Assembly (NCBI GenBank): GCA_037447655.1
Contig: JBBHKE010001645.1
Coordinates: 53,452 to 117,451 of the forward strand
Length of the DNA stretch: 64,000 bases
DNA from: Zygnema cylindricum
Lineage: Eukaryota; Streptophyta; Zygnematophyceae; Zygnematales; Zygnemataceae
Direction of reading: 5' to 3'
The notes beneath the pieces were generated by a model. The model did not search any database. It worked only from the letters and a program-made list of their open reading frames with translations, and was not told the origin of the DNA. The stretch's first letter is position 1, and every line of letters begins with the position of its first letter. This document shows, in pieces, positions 10,732 through 22,612 of the stretch. The position numbers were made by a program, and so were the translations under genes.

Positions 10732-11673
10732 TGAAATTCTGGGTCTACATAGCCGCCCAGATTGCACACCACAATCTAAGCCTCTAAGATAGCGCGGACC
10801 TACTTTGGTTTGAAAAAGAATAGCAACCATTGAAGCAAGCAATAATTTTGATTGACTTTATTTTAGTGAAAACAAGATTCCCTTGAGTCCGCCGCAAAAA
10901 GAATCACCGAAAACGTCAAATATATATAGAAGCTCTCTAGGAGAGAGGTACTATTAAAATTCCCAAGTTTTAAAGTCCTACTCGCAACCCCTATCTAGTG
11001 ACCAATCCATCAATCTGAATAATATAACGTACAATTTGTACAAAAGAAGTTACACTAGCCGGGGTACGATTTGTACGGCTTCTGTACGACACCAATGAAA
11101 TCGATATAACTTGCATATCCGACGCCATGGATTTGTCGCGTCTCCCTCTCCTAACCTCTAGAGACTTGCCACATGTCAATCTGTCGGCTCTTTAGCATAA
11201 AGCGCCAAAAAAGCCATTCAGGTATGCCAGCGCTCACACGAACCGTCCGCTCGTAATTTTCCAATCGATGTCGTCCGTTTAATTCCGTTGGTGCGCAGAA
11301 TATTTTTTGCAGCCATTTGTACTTTGCAGCTGTCGTACTTTTCCCGTTTCGTGTTCACCATTTAGTAGGATTGACGTTGAATGAATTATCCGCGTGTGAA
11401 CTGTTTATATAATTATTGAACCATGTACGTGTATTGATTTTCTACGATTAAATGGCTAAGGCCGCCGACTATGCTAGAATCTGTAGGACGTACGATCAAA
11501 TCCAGGTCAAGCAAAACATTTTGATAAGTACTCCTTCTCTCTCTCTCTCTTTCTCTTTTTAATCTGTACTTTGTTTGCTAAAGAGGTAGCCATGAAGGCT
11601 CTTTGCCAAACTCTCTCTTTTTTATCTAAAGTTTAGGAAATAAACTAGTGACCTCAGATTTAATTTTTCAACA
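10732..11673 (-). repeat. copia 3' LTR, family C (942 bp)
   Basis: Reads TGTTGAAAAATTAAATC from 11673 and ends AATTTCA at 10732. It shares family C landmarks with the LTRs at 19517, 22613, 26692, 44879, 56309 and 57943: a CTCTCTC tract, a GGATCAAATCC-like box near 11505, repeated GTAC motifs and an AGAGAGG segment. The terminal 20-nt ATG mini-frame seen in the other members is 19 nt here, so one base is lost. Confidence 0.75.
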
Positions 11674-11690
11674 CTCCTTTTAATTCTAAG
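11674..11690 (-). promoter_or_regulatory. polypurine tract of minus-strand copia
   Basis: Read on the minus strand: CTTAGAATTAAAAGGAG directly before the LTR start TGTTG. This is the expected priming site for plus-strand DNA. Confidence 0.7.
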
Positions 11691-11843
11691 TCACTTTTTA
11701 GTGTCAATCCACACTTTTTTGTACAAAATAACATTTTTGGAGAGTCAAAAATTTCGTCATTATATCGGCCACCATTTCCCCATCTGATTTATATTCCAAT
11801 TCAATAGTTTTATTCTCAACTTTCCCCCTCAGAAAGCTTAACC

Positions 11844-14800
11844 TCATACCCATGTGTTTAGCTTTAAAGTGATGCTTAGGATTTGCTGTAATTGTAATGG
11901 CGGCTTATTATCACAAAAAACACTTTGCACACCACTTTTCATAAATCTAAGCTCTTGGAGCAGGGATTTGACCCACGTTAATATTTTTACCGCACTATAA
12001 TAGGCCATGTATTCAACCTCGATATTAGAGTGAGCTACAACCTTTTGTTGCATGCTACTTTAACAGCAAGCTCCAGAACCGACTTGCAAAACATACCCCC
12101 AAGTGCATCTTCTCATCGCCACATCCCCATAGTAGGCATCACTCGAAGTGGTGATGTCAATTATTTCCCCGCCCAAATTTCACCATAGATCTTTCGTTCC
12201 TGTCAAGTATCTCATTACTATTTTTGTTGCCTCCGTGTCTCTCTTCCAAAGATCATTAAGACTCCTACTTAGAACTTCGATAGCTGTTGCTATGTCTTGA
12301 CGGGTACAATTTATAAAGTAAATTAAACTCCTTACAATCTGCCCATAGGGAATGTGTTTCATGAACTCTTTCTCTTCTTCATCCATTTGATCATCTATGA
12401 TAACCATTCCTCTCTCTAAGCTCCCCTCATACGTACAATGGAGTTGAGCAACTATTGTTTTTCTCCATCTGAAACTTTTCCAACATGTTTTGTATAGTTT
12501 ATTTTTGAGCCAGTTTTATCATTCTCTTTTCTCTATCTCATTCCATCTGAATTCCTAAAATATATCTAGCCTCTCCTAGATCCTTCATAACAAACTCACT
12601 CCTCAAATCCTTCTTTAACTTATTGATCTTTTTAATTGACTTACCCTAGACTAATAGATCATTAACATCGATAGCAATTAAAATGACACCATTCTCATCT
12701 TCAAACAAAAAGATAGAATGGGCCGAACTAATTCGGATGTATCCAAGGTTAGTCAAGAACTCATCCAACTTGATGTTCCACTGTCGTGGCGCATGCTTAA
12801 GTCCATACAAAGACTTGATCAATTTGCACACCTTACTCTCTAGTCTATCCTCCACAAATCCTTTTCGATTGCTTCATGCAGATTTTTCCTCCAATTTTCT
12901 GTGAAAAAAGGTTGTTTTGATATCCATTTGGTGAACCTCCATGTTATCCGCTGCTGCCATACTAAAGAGTACTGTGATCGAAGGAAATCTTACTTCTAGA
13001 GCAAAGGTTTCCTCACAATCTATCCCATTTTTGTGTGTGTAACCCTTTGCTACTAACTAAGCTTTATATCTTTCAAATGAATTATCTAGGTTCAGTATTT
13101 ACTTAAAAACCCATTTATATCCGATTGGTTTCTATCCGGAGGGCAATACACTAACTCCCATGTGTTAGCTTCCATTATAGATGCCATTTCCTCCTTGATA
13201 GCTGTCATCCATCTACAACTTTCAAACTATTAATGGCCTCGAAAGAAGTTTGAGGCTCATTCGGGTGTGACAACTTCGTCAATTTGCTGTTAACCTGTTT
13301 TTCTTGGAGTCTTTTACTACTCCTTGTTCCTCCCTCAAATTCAGTTGCTGGTATTGATGGCATCCTTCAATTCTTCTTTGGATGCTCCTCGGATCCCTTA
13401 TCCATGGAGATCGGTTCAGTGGCTTTTTCTTCCCTCTTGTTTAACGTGGAAAAAAACTCCTATTCCACTTCAGATTTTCCTTCTAATGTACCTGTATTGT
13501 CTTGATGAGTTGTCTCCCCCACTACATCATGTGTTTCAAAGTCATGATCAGTTTCAAATCTGATTGTGACAATTTTGTTGTATTTAAAGGGATCTATAGA
13601 TTTTCTTTCATCCATTACCACTAGATGTTTCACTAAAATTATATCTTTCTTGTCAAGATCATAGACTCTATATCCCTTTATATCCTTATCATATCTGAAA
13701 AGGCATCCGGGTTTACTCTTTGCATCCAGCTTCCATCTGGCTCTATCTGTGTTCACACTATAAACCTGACTTCTAAATACTTTTAGATGACATACATGTG
13801 GTTTCATTCCAGTCCATCTTTCAAATGGTTTCTCATCTTTGACAGCTGAGGTGAGGAGCCTATTTTTGAGATAATTAGCACAATTCATTGCTTCAGCCCA
13901 AAACTGTCTTCCTATTTTCTTGTCACTCAACATACTTGTAGCAATACCTCTTAAAGTTTGATTTAATCTTTGAGCTAGCCTATTTTGTTCCGGGTTTCTA
14001 GGGACAATTTTTTGATGTTGTATTTACTCATTTTTCAAAAACTCTTCAAACTGACTAGAAGTGTACTCTCCACTAATTTCACTCCTTATGTTTTTAATAG
14101 GAGTTCAATAGAGCTTTTTACCCCGCTTCATATCCTTTGAAGTAACTTAAGGCTTTAGATTTGGACCTAAGAAATATACCCGGAGTATCTAGACATATCA
14201 TTCGTGATAGTGAGCATATATCTCTTTCCTCTAGCTGATGGGACTTGAGCTGGCCCCCATATGTCAGTGTGAACTAGATCTAACACTTTTTATCCCCTTA
14301 GTGTTACTACTTTGGGGAAAGGCAACCTCTAAGCTTTCTCTTCTGCACACCCACTATGTCATCCAAAATCTCATCATCTTCAAACTCAATCCCTTCTACC
14401 ACTCCCTTCCTTTTCATTTCTTTTAGTCTATCTAAATGCACATGTCCCTACCTCTTATGCCATATATCATCATTTCATTTGCACAAACATACAAAACTCC
14501 TTTCTTTTCATTGCTTAAGACAATCCATAACATGCCTTGACTTCCCTTTTCAGCTATGAAATATACCTCATTTTCAAAGCTAGCGGTGAACACACCTTTT
14601 CTAGTTATTGTCTCAAATTCCTTATCATCTAACACAAATGTAGATATCAGATTTTTTTTTAATGAAGAATATGCAAAACATATGACAAGGTCATTATAGA
14701 TACCTTTCCATCCAGAAGGACCTTAAGGTTTATAGATCCCACTAAACTAGTGGTAAGAATTCTCCCATCCCCAAACTCTATCTCTACCGATATAATCTTT

Positions 14801-16018
14801 TTCAGTTTTGTAAACCATTTTTTATCTGTACACATATGCATAGATGCTCTTGAGTTAATGATCCACCCATCCTCGGGTGTTTCTTTCATACCTCCGAAGG
14901 CACATTTTTGCATTTTTGGAATTTGTGTCTCCATGTCCTTTCTTTCCAATTTTTCATCAAAGAGAAACTCCTCAAAATTTTATCGAGTATCTCCTCCTCG
15001 TCTCCACTCACTTGTGTTGCCACAAGTGCCTTGTTTTTCCCTCCTTGGTTGGATTTCGCTTGTCCATCCTTCATTTGTAGCTCCACCAATTTGGTGCAAT
15101 CTACCATGTAATGCTCGGGTTTCTTTCCAAAATGGCATAGTTATTTTGGGGGACGCTTATTATCCTCCTCTTCCCCCTCCACCGAAAGGTTTGTAAGATT
15201 TCGTTCCATCTCGTTTCTTCCAATTTGTCCCTACACCAAGTGCTTAAATACTAAGATTTCCTTAAAGTATTCTCTCGAACCAGGATCATTCCAACAACTG
15301 AGTTCCAAATCCATCCGTTGTCAGGTAATTCCTAAACCTGGTTTTGAATATTTTCATACTCATCTAGAATTTTCATGATAAGAGTATTGAATTTATGTTT
15401 TTCTATCTCTATATTTCTTGCACTCTCAAGTTCAACATAAAGGCAAACAAGATCATTATAATATTCTAGCATGCTACCACCTTTATAAACATAGGCATGT
15501 AGTTTATGGTCTGCTAGCTATTGTTCCTGGATAGTTCCACTCTTATAGTGGCTCAGTAGAGACTCTCAAACTTTTGTAGTCTTCGTTAGATTGGGAAGGG
15601 GAAGAGCAATTGCTTGAGTGAGATTCCTCAAAATGACATATTTGGCCACCTCATTTTTGTAGTGCTAAACATCCTCGTCATTATCCTCTATTTTTTGTAT
15701 AGCTGGTGTCATTACTGCTCCAGTTATGGGTACTCTAGTTGCCATTGGTATGGCTTTCTATTTCCTTTTCTCTCCATCCATGATGACAGTTTCTCCATCG
15801 TCCTCAGTTTCCTCTAAAGCTTTAAACACTCCTCTACCCAGTCCCCATGCTCTTAGAAATCGCGCTCCACCAAAACCTGGTGGGGCTCGAATTCTCGGTG
15901 GAGTACACCTCACATACCTTGATATATCCCCCAAAGGTTGTTTTCCATTAAGGCACCTCACATCATAATTTCCCAACAAATTAACCGTTTTTCCTCGAAA
16001 ATGGGAACCCTAGACGGT
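11844..16018 (-). pseudogene. copia gag-pol polyprotein, heavily broken
   Basis: Minus-strand pieces in order are as follows. The gag N-terminus from 16026 reads MGPPSRVPIF. The zinc-knuckle remnant CHFGKKPEHYMVDC near 15130 has the second Cys replaced by Gly. Protease near 14870 reads IINSRASMHMC, where the family has DSGAS, so the catalytic Asp is lost. The integrase C-terminal half (13933-13460) includes GRQFWAEAMNCANYLKNR. RT (12855-12646) includes KSLYGLKHAPRQW, with the active site changed to DVNDLLV from YVDDLLV. The RT tail is at 12407-12180 and RNase H at 12053-11844 (VEYMAYYSAVKILTWVKS). Many stops and frame shifts separate the pieces. It would have encoded capsid and all enzymes for copia replication. 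Confidence 0.85.
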
Positions 16019-16030
16019 GGACCCATAACC
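16019..16030 (-). promoter_or_regulatory. primer binding site, half-tRNA initiator Met type
   Basis: Minus-strand GGTTATGGGTCC directly after the 5' LTR end (TTTCA). The consensus GGTTATGGGCCC is complementary to the anticodon stem-loop (GGGCCCATAACC) of eukaryotic initiator tRNA-Met, the half-tRNA primer known from Drosophila copia. There is one mismatch here. Confidence 0.75.
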
Positions 16031-16225
16031 TGAAATTATGGGGGCTCCATAGCCGCCCAGAATGCACAGCTCAACCTAAGCCTGTAGGATAGGCGAAACT
16101 CACTTTGGTTTGAAAAAGAATAGTAGCCACCTAGGCAAGGAATAATTATGACTGACTTCACTCTAGTAAAGGCAAGATAGCGTTCCTTTACTCTGCCATC
16201 CGGATTTATGCACTTCATGCCATCC
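16031..16225 (-). repeat. copia 5' LTR fragment (terminal ~195 bp)
   Basis: Aligns with 10732-10930 of the 3' LTR, sharing TAGCCGCCCAGA and TTTGGTTTGAAAAAGAATAG. The outer part is missing beyond about 16225. The terminal 20 nt (minus strand, from 16050) read ATGGAGCCCCCA then TAATTTCA, in phase with the gag but with a TAA stop. Confidence 0.75.
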
Positions 16226-16869
16226 TCCGTTTAAATCAGCTCATGTTTTTTTGCCGACGATTTTCTACAAGCTTCGGCTGTGGCTTTTCACTAAGGATTT
16301 TTGTCATTTTTTTTGTGTTTTTTGTGTGTCCGGCCTCAAATTTGGGGTGGAGTTACTCAAAAAATATATATATTTTCAGAACCTTTTATAATAGACGGCA
16401 AATCAGATCCATCCGTTCTGCCGTTCTTCCATAATTGGCTCTACAAATTTTAAACGATTTCATTTTTTCCTTCTGTGGCGATCGCCTACCATCTTTGCCG
16501 CCCAATTTTGCGTCATATTAGTGGGCCAATGGGATTTTGAACTTACTGCACACAAGGAAGAGGACACAGAGAAAAGCACCACCTGAGGACCTAGTTTCAA
16601 AATTACGTTGTCGTTCGTGGATGCCCAGACCCTTTCGGGTGAGTGACAAGTGAACACTTTGGTGGCTGTGCTCAACCGTCCACATTGCGGGTGGCACACG
16701 AAATTCGGTGAGCGTTCCACCCTGCAGTAGGTTAGGGTAGCACCAAATCACCTAGTGGGGGATTGGTTAGCAAAAAAAAAAAAAAAAAAAAACCACCCAA
16801 ACATATAGCAAAAAGCGGGTACTGTTTACCGGTGCGGTGATTTCAATTCACGGTTTCAAGTTTTCGCCT
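16226..16869. other. no gene; 22-nt A tract
   Basis: Sequence right of the broken copia LTR. It has an A run at 16770-16791. The minus-strand frames at 16460-16750 overlap each other and show no recognisable domain. Confidence 0.4.
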
Positions 16870-18179
16870 TTACTTGCTCCCCCTTTTGTCTTTCGCAGTT
16901 GGACAAGACCTTTGTGGGCCCCACTTATTTGCGGACCTTCGACAAGTTACTCTTCAGTTCTTATGGCATGTCATAAATGAAAAGCGTCTCGCTCTCCTTC
17001 CCTATCCTCTCCAACGCATCTGCGTGTACGGACCATCTCCTCAAGGTTGTCCCACCCTCTTAAACCGCCTCCTCCACCACCCACCACCACACCCTCACCC
17101 TAACCCTTTAACCCAAACGATGCCCTTGTTCCCGTGCCCTCGCTCGAATCTGGAGAGCACCATACCCTACCTTTCCCTACACCGCGGTATCGCCCTCCTC
17201 ATTGGCGAGAGCAACCTCCTTACTTGTCTTTGACCCTCATTTCCGACCTTCCTCTTCCTCCACCCCCATCGAAGAGCCCTTCTACCCCTTTTCTAACCAA
17301 CCCAACCTTAAGATTCCCCCATGAAAAAATTTTGTCATCCCATCTCCCTCACACAAACATCTCACCTCCCTCTCAAGTCCATATTTCTACAGCCCCTCAT
17401 TCAACCCATTCTTCTCATCATTCCCTTTTGCCTGTCCACCCTTCCTCTAGCACCCGTACATCTCGGGTCCCTTATCCGGGCTCTGGGAAGCCTTACGCTC
17501 AAGTTGCGGGTTTAGGCATGTAACGCAAAGTTGCACGATCGTTCAATCGCTTGAATGCCAAGGCGCCACGAATGCCCCTCCAACGCTTCATCTCACCGGT
17601 GGGATTTTGTCCGTAATCTTAACGTTATTGGATGTTACCATTTGGGTTACCCCAGACACCGACTCTATTCGCGGATTCCACCTCATCTTCGAGAGACCAT
17701 TCAAGCGGCGCTTTGGTTCCCGCTTAGGCTTTTGGCGGATGATATCAATAATTTTGCTACATAGCATCTTTTCCTTTTGTTTCCCTTTTGGGTTTTGATT
17801 CTATCTCCATGTGGAGGTGCTAGTGGGGCACGAGAGACACATTCAAGCTGCTAATGTTTTCTTCGTGGAGATTGGGAATCTCTTCAACAAGAACAGAAAG
17901 ACCGCGTAATTGGCCTTTTTGTGACGCCTCCTCGCCGGCAAGCTCCACTTCTAACTTCTACGGCTTGCATGCGGCGGGCCATGCACCTTGGTTGATGTGG
18001 TGAACTCTCTCAAGCTGCCAATGCACTACGACCTTTCACACCGTCTCCTATAACAACGGCGAGTGTTGAAGCCTTGCAAGACGTTTATCCTGTGGCACCG
18101 GTTGACATTTTATTGTTTATTCATTCATATGAACCTTCATAACCATTTGACCTCGACGAAGATGCCTTTACAAAAGCTC
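16870..18179 (+). pseudogene. probable upstream part of the non-LTR reverse transcriptase relic
   Basis: C-rich plus-strand sequence whose frames (16874-17233, 17134-17523) are rich in Pro, Ser and His and match no domain I recognise. Near 17995-18100 a frame reads GELSQAANALRPF, which fits the segment just before the RT domain in this kind of element. The direct join to the RT at 18180 is the main reason to include it. It could equally be older unrelated DNA. Confidence 0.35.
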
Positions 18180-19516
18180 TAGGCCGGTCCCCTTATCTCT
18201 TAGCTAGGGATTATCGATGTTTTATGAGCTTTTATGCAATCTATTTCCTCCAGAAAATCATCACAAGGTTTTGATTTGTTGTTCCGACTGGCTTCTCAAT
18301 TGGCTCGGGGTCTTGTGCCACCAACTTTAGTCCCACTTCTAGCGGCGACACGTCTTGCCGTTGTTTCAAAGCCTGCTGGTGGTGTTCGACCGATTGCTGT
18401 GGGGGAAGTCTTACATCCTCTTGTAGCAAGATCAATGTGTTTACAGCTTCAAGGTGCTTTCTAAGATCATTTTTCTCCACATCAATTTGGTGTCGCAACA
18501 CGAGGGGGTTGTGAGGTTGTAGTCCACGGTTTACGAGCGATTCTTGACTTGTGGATCATTCTCCAAGTCGACATTGCCAACGCCTTTAACATAGTTGATC
18601 GCAACGCCATTTTCGGTGAGCTTTGACATGCGCCGTCGTTATTAACCAAATTTTCCCTTTTGTCCGTGCGTTTTACTCCACACCCAGCCCTTTACTTTTT
18701 CACATCGGAGGCCCATTGGGGGACGTTACCACTTTGGAACCATCAACTAGTACTCGTCAAGGGAGCCTTTTAGGAGGCCCTCTGTTTGACCTCGTTCACG
18801 TGGAAGCTCTTAGAGCATTGGCTGTGGCTTTTCCAAATTGTTTGTTCCCTTCAGTTGTTGACGAGACTCACATAGTCGACCCGACGTACCAAATTGTTGT
18901 TGCCTTTCACCATTTTGTAGAGCAACTTTCTAAAATTCACCTTTCTCTCAAAATCCCCAAATGTGTCGCATGGAGCTCAGCTAGTCTTCCATCGGAATTC
19001 TCTCTCCCTTCAAGATTTCGTATTTCAACTCCTTAAGAGGGTTCCAAGGCTTTAGGTTCTCCTATAGAAGCCCCTTATTTTGTAAACCTATTTATTAAAG
19101 ATGCTTTCTTAAATGACCTTTCTCATTGTGAGGACCTTCTCAAACTTCCAGATTCACAAGTCGCGTTTGCTATCTTAACAGGTTGTATTGCCTAATGTCT
19201 TTTGTACTTGGCCCGCACTTTACCACCGAACTCTTCTTTCCTTTGTTCTTTCCAAATTTGATGATCGTCTCTTTGGCATTCTACATCAATTGGTCAGCCA
19301 CGGTATCTTTGATCGGCCAGAAGGTCTCCTTGCTCGCAGAGAAGTTGTTTTACCAGTCTCTTGCGGGGGTCTCGGTTTGCATCCTACAACCACCTTGGCA
19401 CCATTCGCTTACTTAGGGAGTTAGGCTTTGGTGGCATTAATTATTATTTTAAGGTTTTTGGTGGACAACACTCATATTCTAGTTCATGCAGTCTCTCACG
19501 TCGAAGAGGGTTTGCT
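18180..19516 (+). pseudogene. non-LTR-type reverse transcriptase (broken)
   Basis: The pieces read as one RT domain in shifting plus-strand frames. They are AVVSKPAGGVRPIAVGEVLH near 18350-18415, FSPHQFGVATR near 18480, the motif A block QVDIANAFNIVDRNAIF at 18563-18613, and GPLGDVTTLEPS with a TRQGSLLGGPLF block near 18700-18790. Motif C near 18850 is SVVDETHIV, where the family has ADDT, so the second catalytic Asp is Glu. The thumb-like LPVSCGGLGLHPTTT follows in altered form near 19360. An intact copy would reverse transcribe its own RNA at a nicked target. At least four frame breaks are visible. A copia element (19517-23829) interrupts it, and the C-terminal tail resumes at 23830. Confidence 0.75.
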
Positions 19517-20730
19517 TGATCCTCAGTGTGCTCCATTGCCCACAGAAATCGCAGATCCAAAAAAAGCTTATCTAGGTAGTGCTGACTCCAAGTTGATACA
19601 CACCCAAATGATTGACCACTTGACAATCAAAACCCCATTACAACTTAACCCCTAAAAAATAAGACTTTCTGTGTGCTCAGTTCCACCATAGAATGCAAAG
19701 TTAGAATATGAGTTTTGGACACATACATCCACTTTGACTTTCCTTTAGAAATTCAACCACACTTGCAGGCAAAATCTCAAACTGATTACACCCCTGTGTA
19801 GCGTAGACTCCCCTAAGTTGGAAGCAAAAAGAATCACTAAAAATGGTCCACTGAGTAAGTTGTTAGTAAATGGCAAAGTTTGCCTATTTATACAGATGCT
19901 CTCTGAAGAGAGGCGACTACCTGGCAAAATTATTCTAAGTCCTAAAACTCCTCTCTAAGCTCCCTAGTACTGAGGTACGGTCCAATCGTAAGATTGTACG
20001 GTTCAAGAAAGTACAGACACCGTCGTACTTTCTGTACAGTCAATGTACGACATCGCCATAATGTGACATTTGTCACATTTGGAATTATCATCTTGCGTTT
20101 CAGAAATCCCGCAATCCTTCGGATCTTGCCACATGTCATTCGGAGTGGCGATGCCCAAAAACGCCAAGTTCCCCACTCCGGAATCCTAGCTCATACTACG
20201 GCTGTTCGATTTAGACCGATATTTGAAATTGGCCCTCTAAATAATTGCGCCATACTTGTTTCATATTTGAAACAAATGCGCGATATTTGTTTCACATTTG
20301 AAACAAATGTGCGATATCTGTTTTGAGATAACTCGTAGTGGGTACAATACAAACTGTTTCTATGTCTTACTACGACGTTAAATGAATTAGTCTAACTATT
20401 TATATTTATATGTTTATTGTACCCCATATATTGTAGCATAGGTTCTAGATTACAGGATAAAGCTACCGGCTATCTGATTCTTGACAGACGACAGGTACGA
20501 GGATCAAATCCTGGGTTCGTCAAGAGAGTTTTGGTAAACCTACCAAAAACTACTGGCTGTCTCTCTCTCTAGGCAGCATGGGTAGCCATCTCTCTCTATC
20601 TCTCAAACCTTCAGTGATTGCGACAAGTGTGGGGGTTTGGAGAGTGGAGCGAGAGGCAGACTGTTTTTGCTGACTTCCTCTTTATTAACTTTCCCTTTAT
20701 TCAGACCTAGAAAATACATAAATTTCAATA
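19517..20730 (-). repeat. copia 3' LTR, family C (C1)
   Basis: Starts TATTGAAATTT (TG changed to TA) at 20730 after a purine tract and ends GAGGATCA at 19517. It is roughly 90% identical by eye to 22613-23829. It contains TATAAATAGGC (minus strand, 19892-19882) and a GGATCAAATCC box at 20501-20511. The terminal 20 nt (minus strand) give M-E-H-T-E-D plus CA, in the conserved phase. Confidence 0.85.
19885..19892 (-). promoter_or_regulatory. LTR TATA box
   Basis: TATAAATA on the minus strand, also present in the partner LTR at 22990-22983, and a related TATAAATA lies at 58720-58727 in another family C LTR. Positional conservation inside the LTR supports a Pol II promoter role. Confidence 0.5.
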
Positions 20731-20827
20731 CTCCCCTTATTTTCTAATCTACTTTCCTTTTAACTCTTACCAATTTTTTTTTTTTCTTCTTTCTTTTCTT
20801 CGAATAAATCTTGAAGTAAACAACCTC

Positions 20828-22600
20828 CTATTTAAATAGGTCTATTAGATGAGCTGAAATAAAAGTTGCATCTTGTTGATCACATACTTTATTTAGCATC
20901 CCACTTTTCATAAATGAGAACAAAGATTTTATCCACCTCATCTCTTTTACATCCACACAAAATCCTATTTTCCTCTTGCAATTCAAACAGTCAACCCCAT
21001 CTCCAATCTGCAACACACACCTAGATGCTAACCCTTTTACAGACACACATTCATAGATGGCATCACTCCTATTAGTGATGTCAAAACCATTACCCCCTAA
21101 ATTTATCGTTAAATCAAGAGTCCCCACTAAGTTCCTCATAAAATCTATATCTTCCGATCTCATATTTTTATCCATGATAATTACCCCATTTTCTGAACTT
21201 TCGTCACTCTCTTCCATGGAATTCTTTCCACTATCACTTTCTTATTTTATTCCCAAAATATATTTCTCTTCCCTTAAACTTTTAATCAAATATTCCTCTT
21301 CTTCCCTATCTTTTAGAGCCCCTTTTAGATTTACTTCTCCCCTTTCCTTTTAATCTGTTGAAGTATCCCTTTCCGACCAGTTTTCTATTTCCAAAATATC
21401 AATGAAACTATCCTCAATAATTTGAACTCCCTCAAGTATCTCCTCTCTCTTTAATTCCCTTATACCTCCAAAAGCACACTGTTGGTTTCGTGGAATTTCT
21501 GTGTGCTTTTCTTTCTTCCCCATATTTCCGATGCGGAGAAGCTCCAAAAAATCTTCATCCTCGTTCTCCTCTTCCCCTTGTTCCTCCTCATCAACATTCC
21601 AACTTCTAATTTCTTCCAAAATAGGACACTCTTCCATATAGTGACCCGGCTCCCTACAAAAGAAGCAAACCCCCTTTTTCAAAGCTCCCCTTTCTTTTCC
21701 TCTCCCTCTCTTTCCACCAAAATTCCGATAAGGTTTACCTTTGTCTTTCTTCCTCTCATTACGCTTTCGCTCGTCACCGTCGTTCACCTCATCAAGCTTC
21801 CGCTAGTCACCACCAGGTGTTAGTGCATTCACCTTAATAGTTCCCCTACGAAGCTCCAAAGTGCTTTCCCTCACAAGAATTACCCCCATGGTAAACCTCC
21901 AAGTCCATGAGGAGCCATACATTGCCTGTATACAACAAATGATGTTTTCGTACTCATCTTCGAGTTACATGAGTAGTGTATTAATCTTCCTCTCCTCAAA
22001 TTCTACATATCCCGCACTAGCAAGCTCAACATATAGTGCAACAATATCATTGCAAAACTCTATCATGCTATCGCCTTTATAAACATAGGCATCTATTTCT
22101 TGTTTTACTAATTGCTGCCTTTGAATAGTCTCACTCTTATAAATCAGACTTAGAGTTTCCCAAATTTCCGAAGACTTGGTTAGATTCTAAAAAGTGATAG
22201 CTATGGACTTAGACACATTTCTAAGTATGAGATGTTTTGCTATAGTGTTTTTATACTCCCATATTCTATTAAAAATTTCTTCAGATCTACTTATAATTCC
22301 TCTTAGTGGAGCTGTGGCGGAGAGCCTAGCCCCTCTCATTATAGGTGTCCCTTTATCCTACTCCCCATTTCCCTTTTCCATGGCAATAAATTTCCCTTCA
22401 CCTTTTGTTGCATGTGAAATACAGTTGGTTTTCTAGGAGGCCCTTGATGAATCTCCGTAGTGAGTTCCACCAAATCCCGATGGCGACACCTCACTTGTCC
22501 CGAAACAATTCTTCACAAGTGCTATTCGAAAAACAAACCTTCCATCGTAAACTCCCAATAACTGAAGTTTGTTCCATCAAACATAAGCACCCTAGATGGT
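20828..22600 (-). pseudogene. shortened copia gag and RNase H remnant
   Basis: The minus-strand gag starts in or before the primer site and reads MGPPSRVLMFDGTNFSYW, the same N-terminal block as the other copia elements here. A zinc knuckle CFFCREPGHYMEEC (Cx2Cx4Hx4C, intact) lies in the frame 21787-21350, followed by an acidic tail. From 21217 to 20828 a fragment with NLGGNGFDITNRSDA, IGDGVDCLNCKR and RWIKSLFSFMKSG matches the RNase H region of copia. Protease, integrase and most RT motifs were not found. It could be packaged or moved in trans only. Confidence 0.75.
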
Positions 22601-22612
22601 GGGCCCATAACC
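22601..22612 (-). promoter_or_regulatory. primer binding site, half-tRNA initiator Met type (perfect)
   Basis: Minus-strand GGTTATGGGCCC immediately after the LTR end. All 12 bases are complementary to the initiator tRNA-Met anticodon stem-loop GGGCCCATAACC. This is the best-preserved copy in the window and it fixes the LTR boundary. Confidence 0.85.

Larger units (their letters stand above)
10732..16225 (-). mobile_element. Ty1/copia retrotransposon, nearly full length, 5' LTR truncated
   Basis: On the minus strand the order is truncated 5' LTR (16225-16031), primer site (16030-16019), gag, protease, integrase, RT, RNase H, purine tract (near 11690-11674) and a full 3' LTR (11673-10732). 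This is the copia order with integrase before RT. The two LTRs share their terminal ~190 bp at perhaps 75-80% by eye, so the insertion is old. The outer part of the 5' LTR is lost at 16225, so no target duplication can be tested. Confidence 0.85.

Noticed and set aside
20459-20521. A functional tRNA gene in the LTRs
   Set aside because: There is no matching acceptor stem and several stem positions are broken. It is only tRNA-like.
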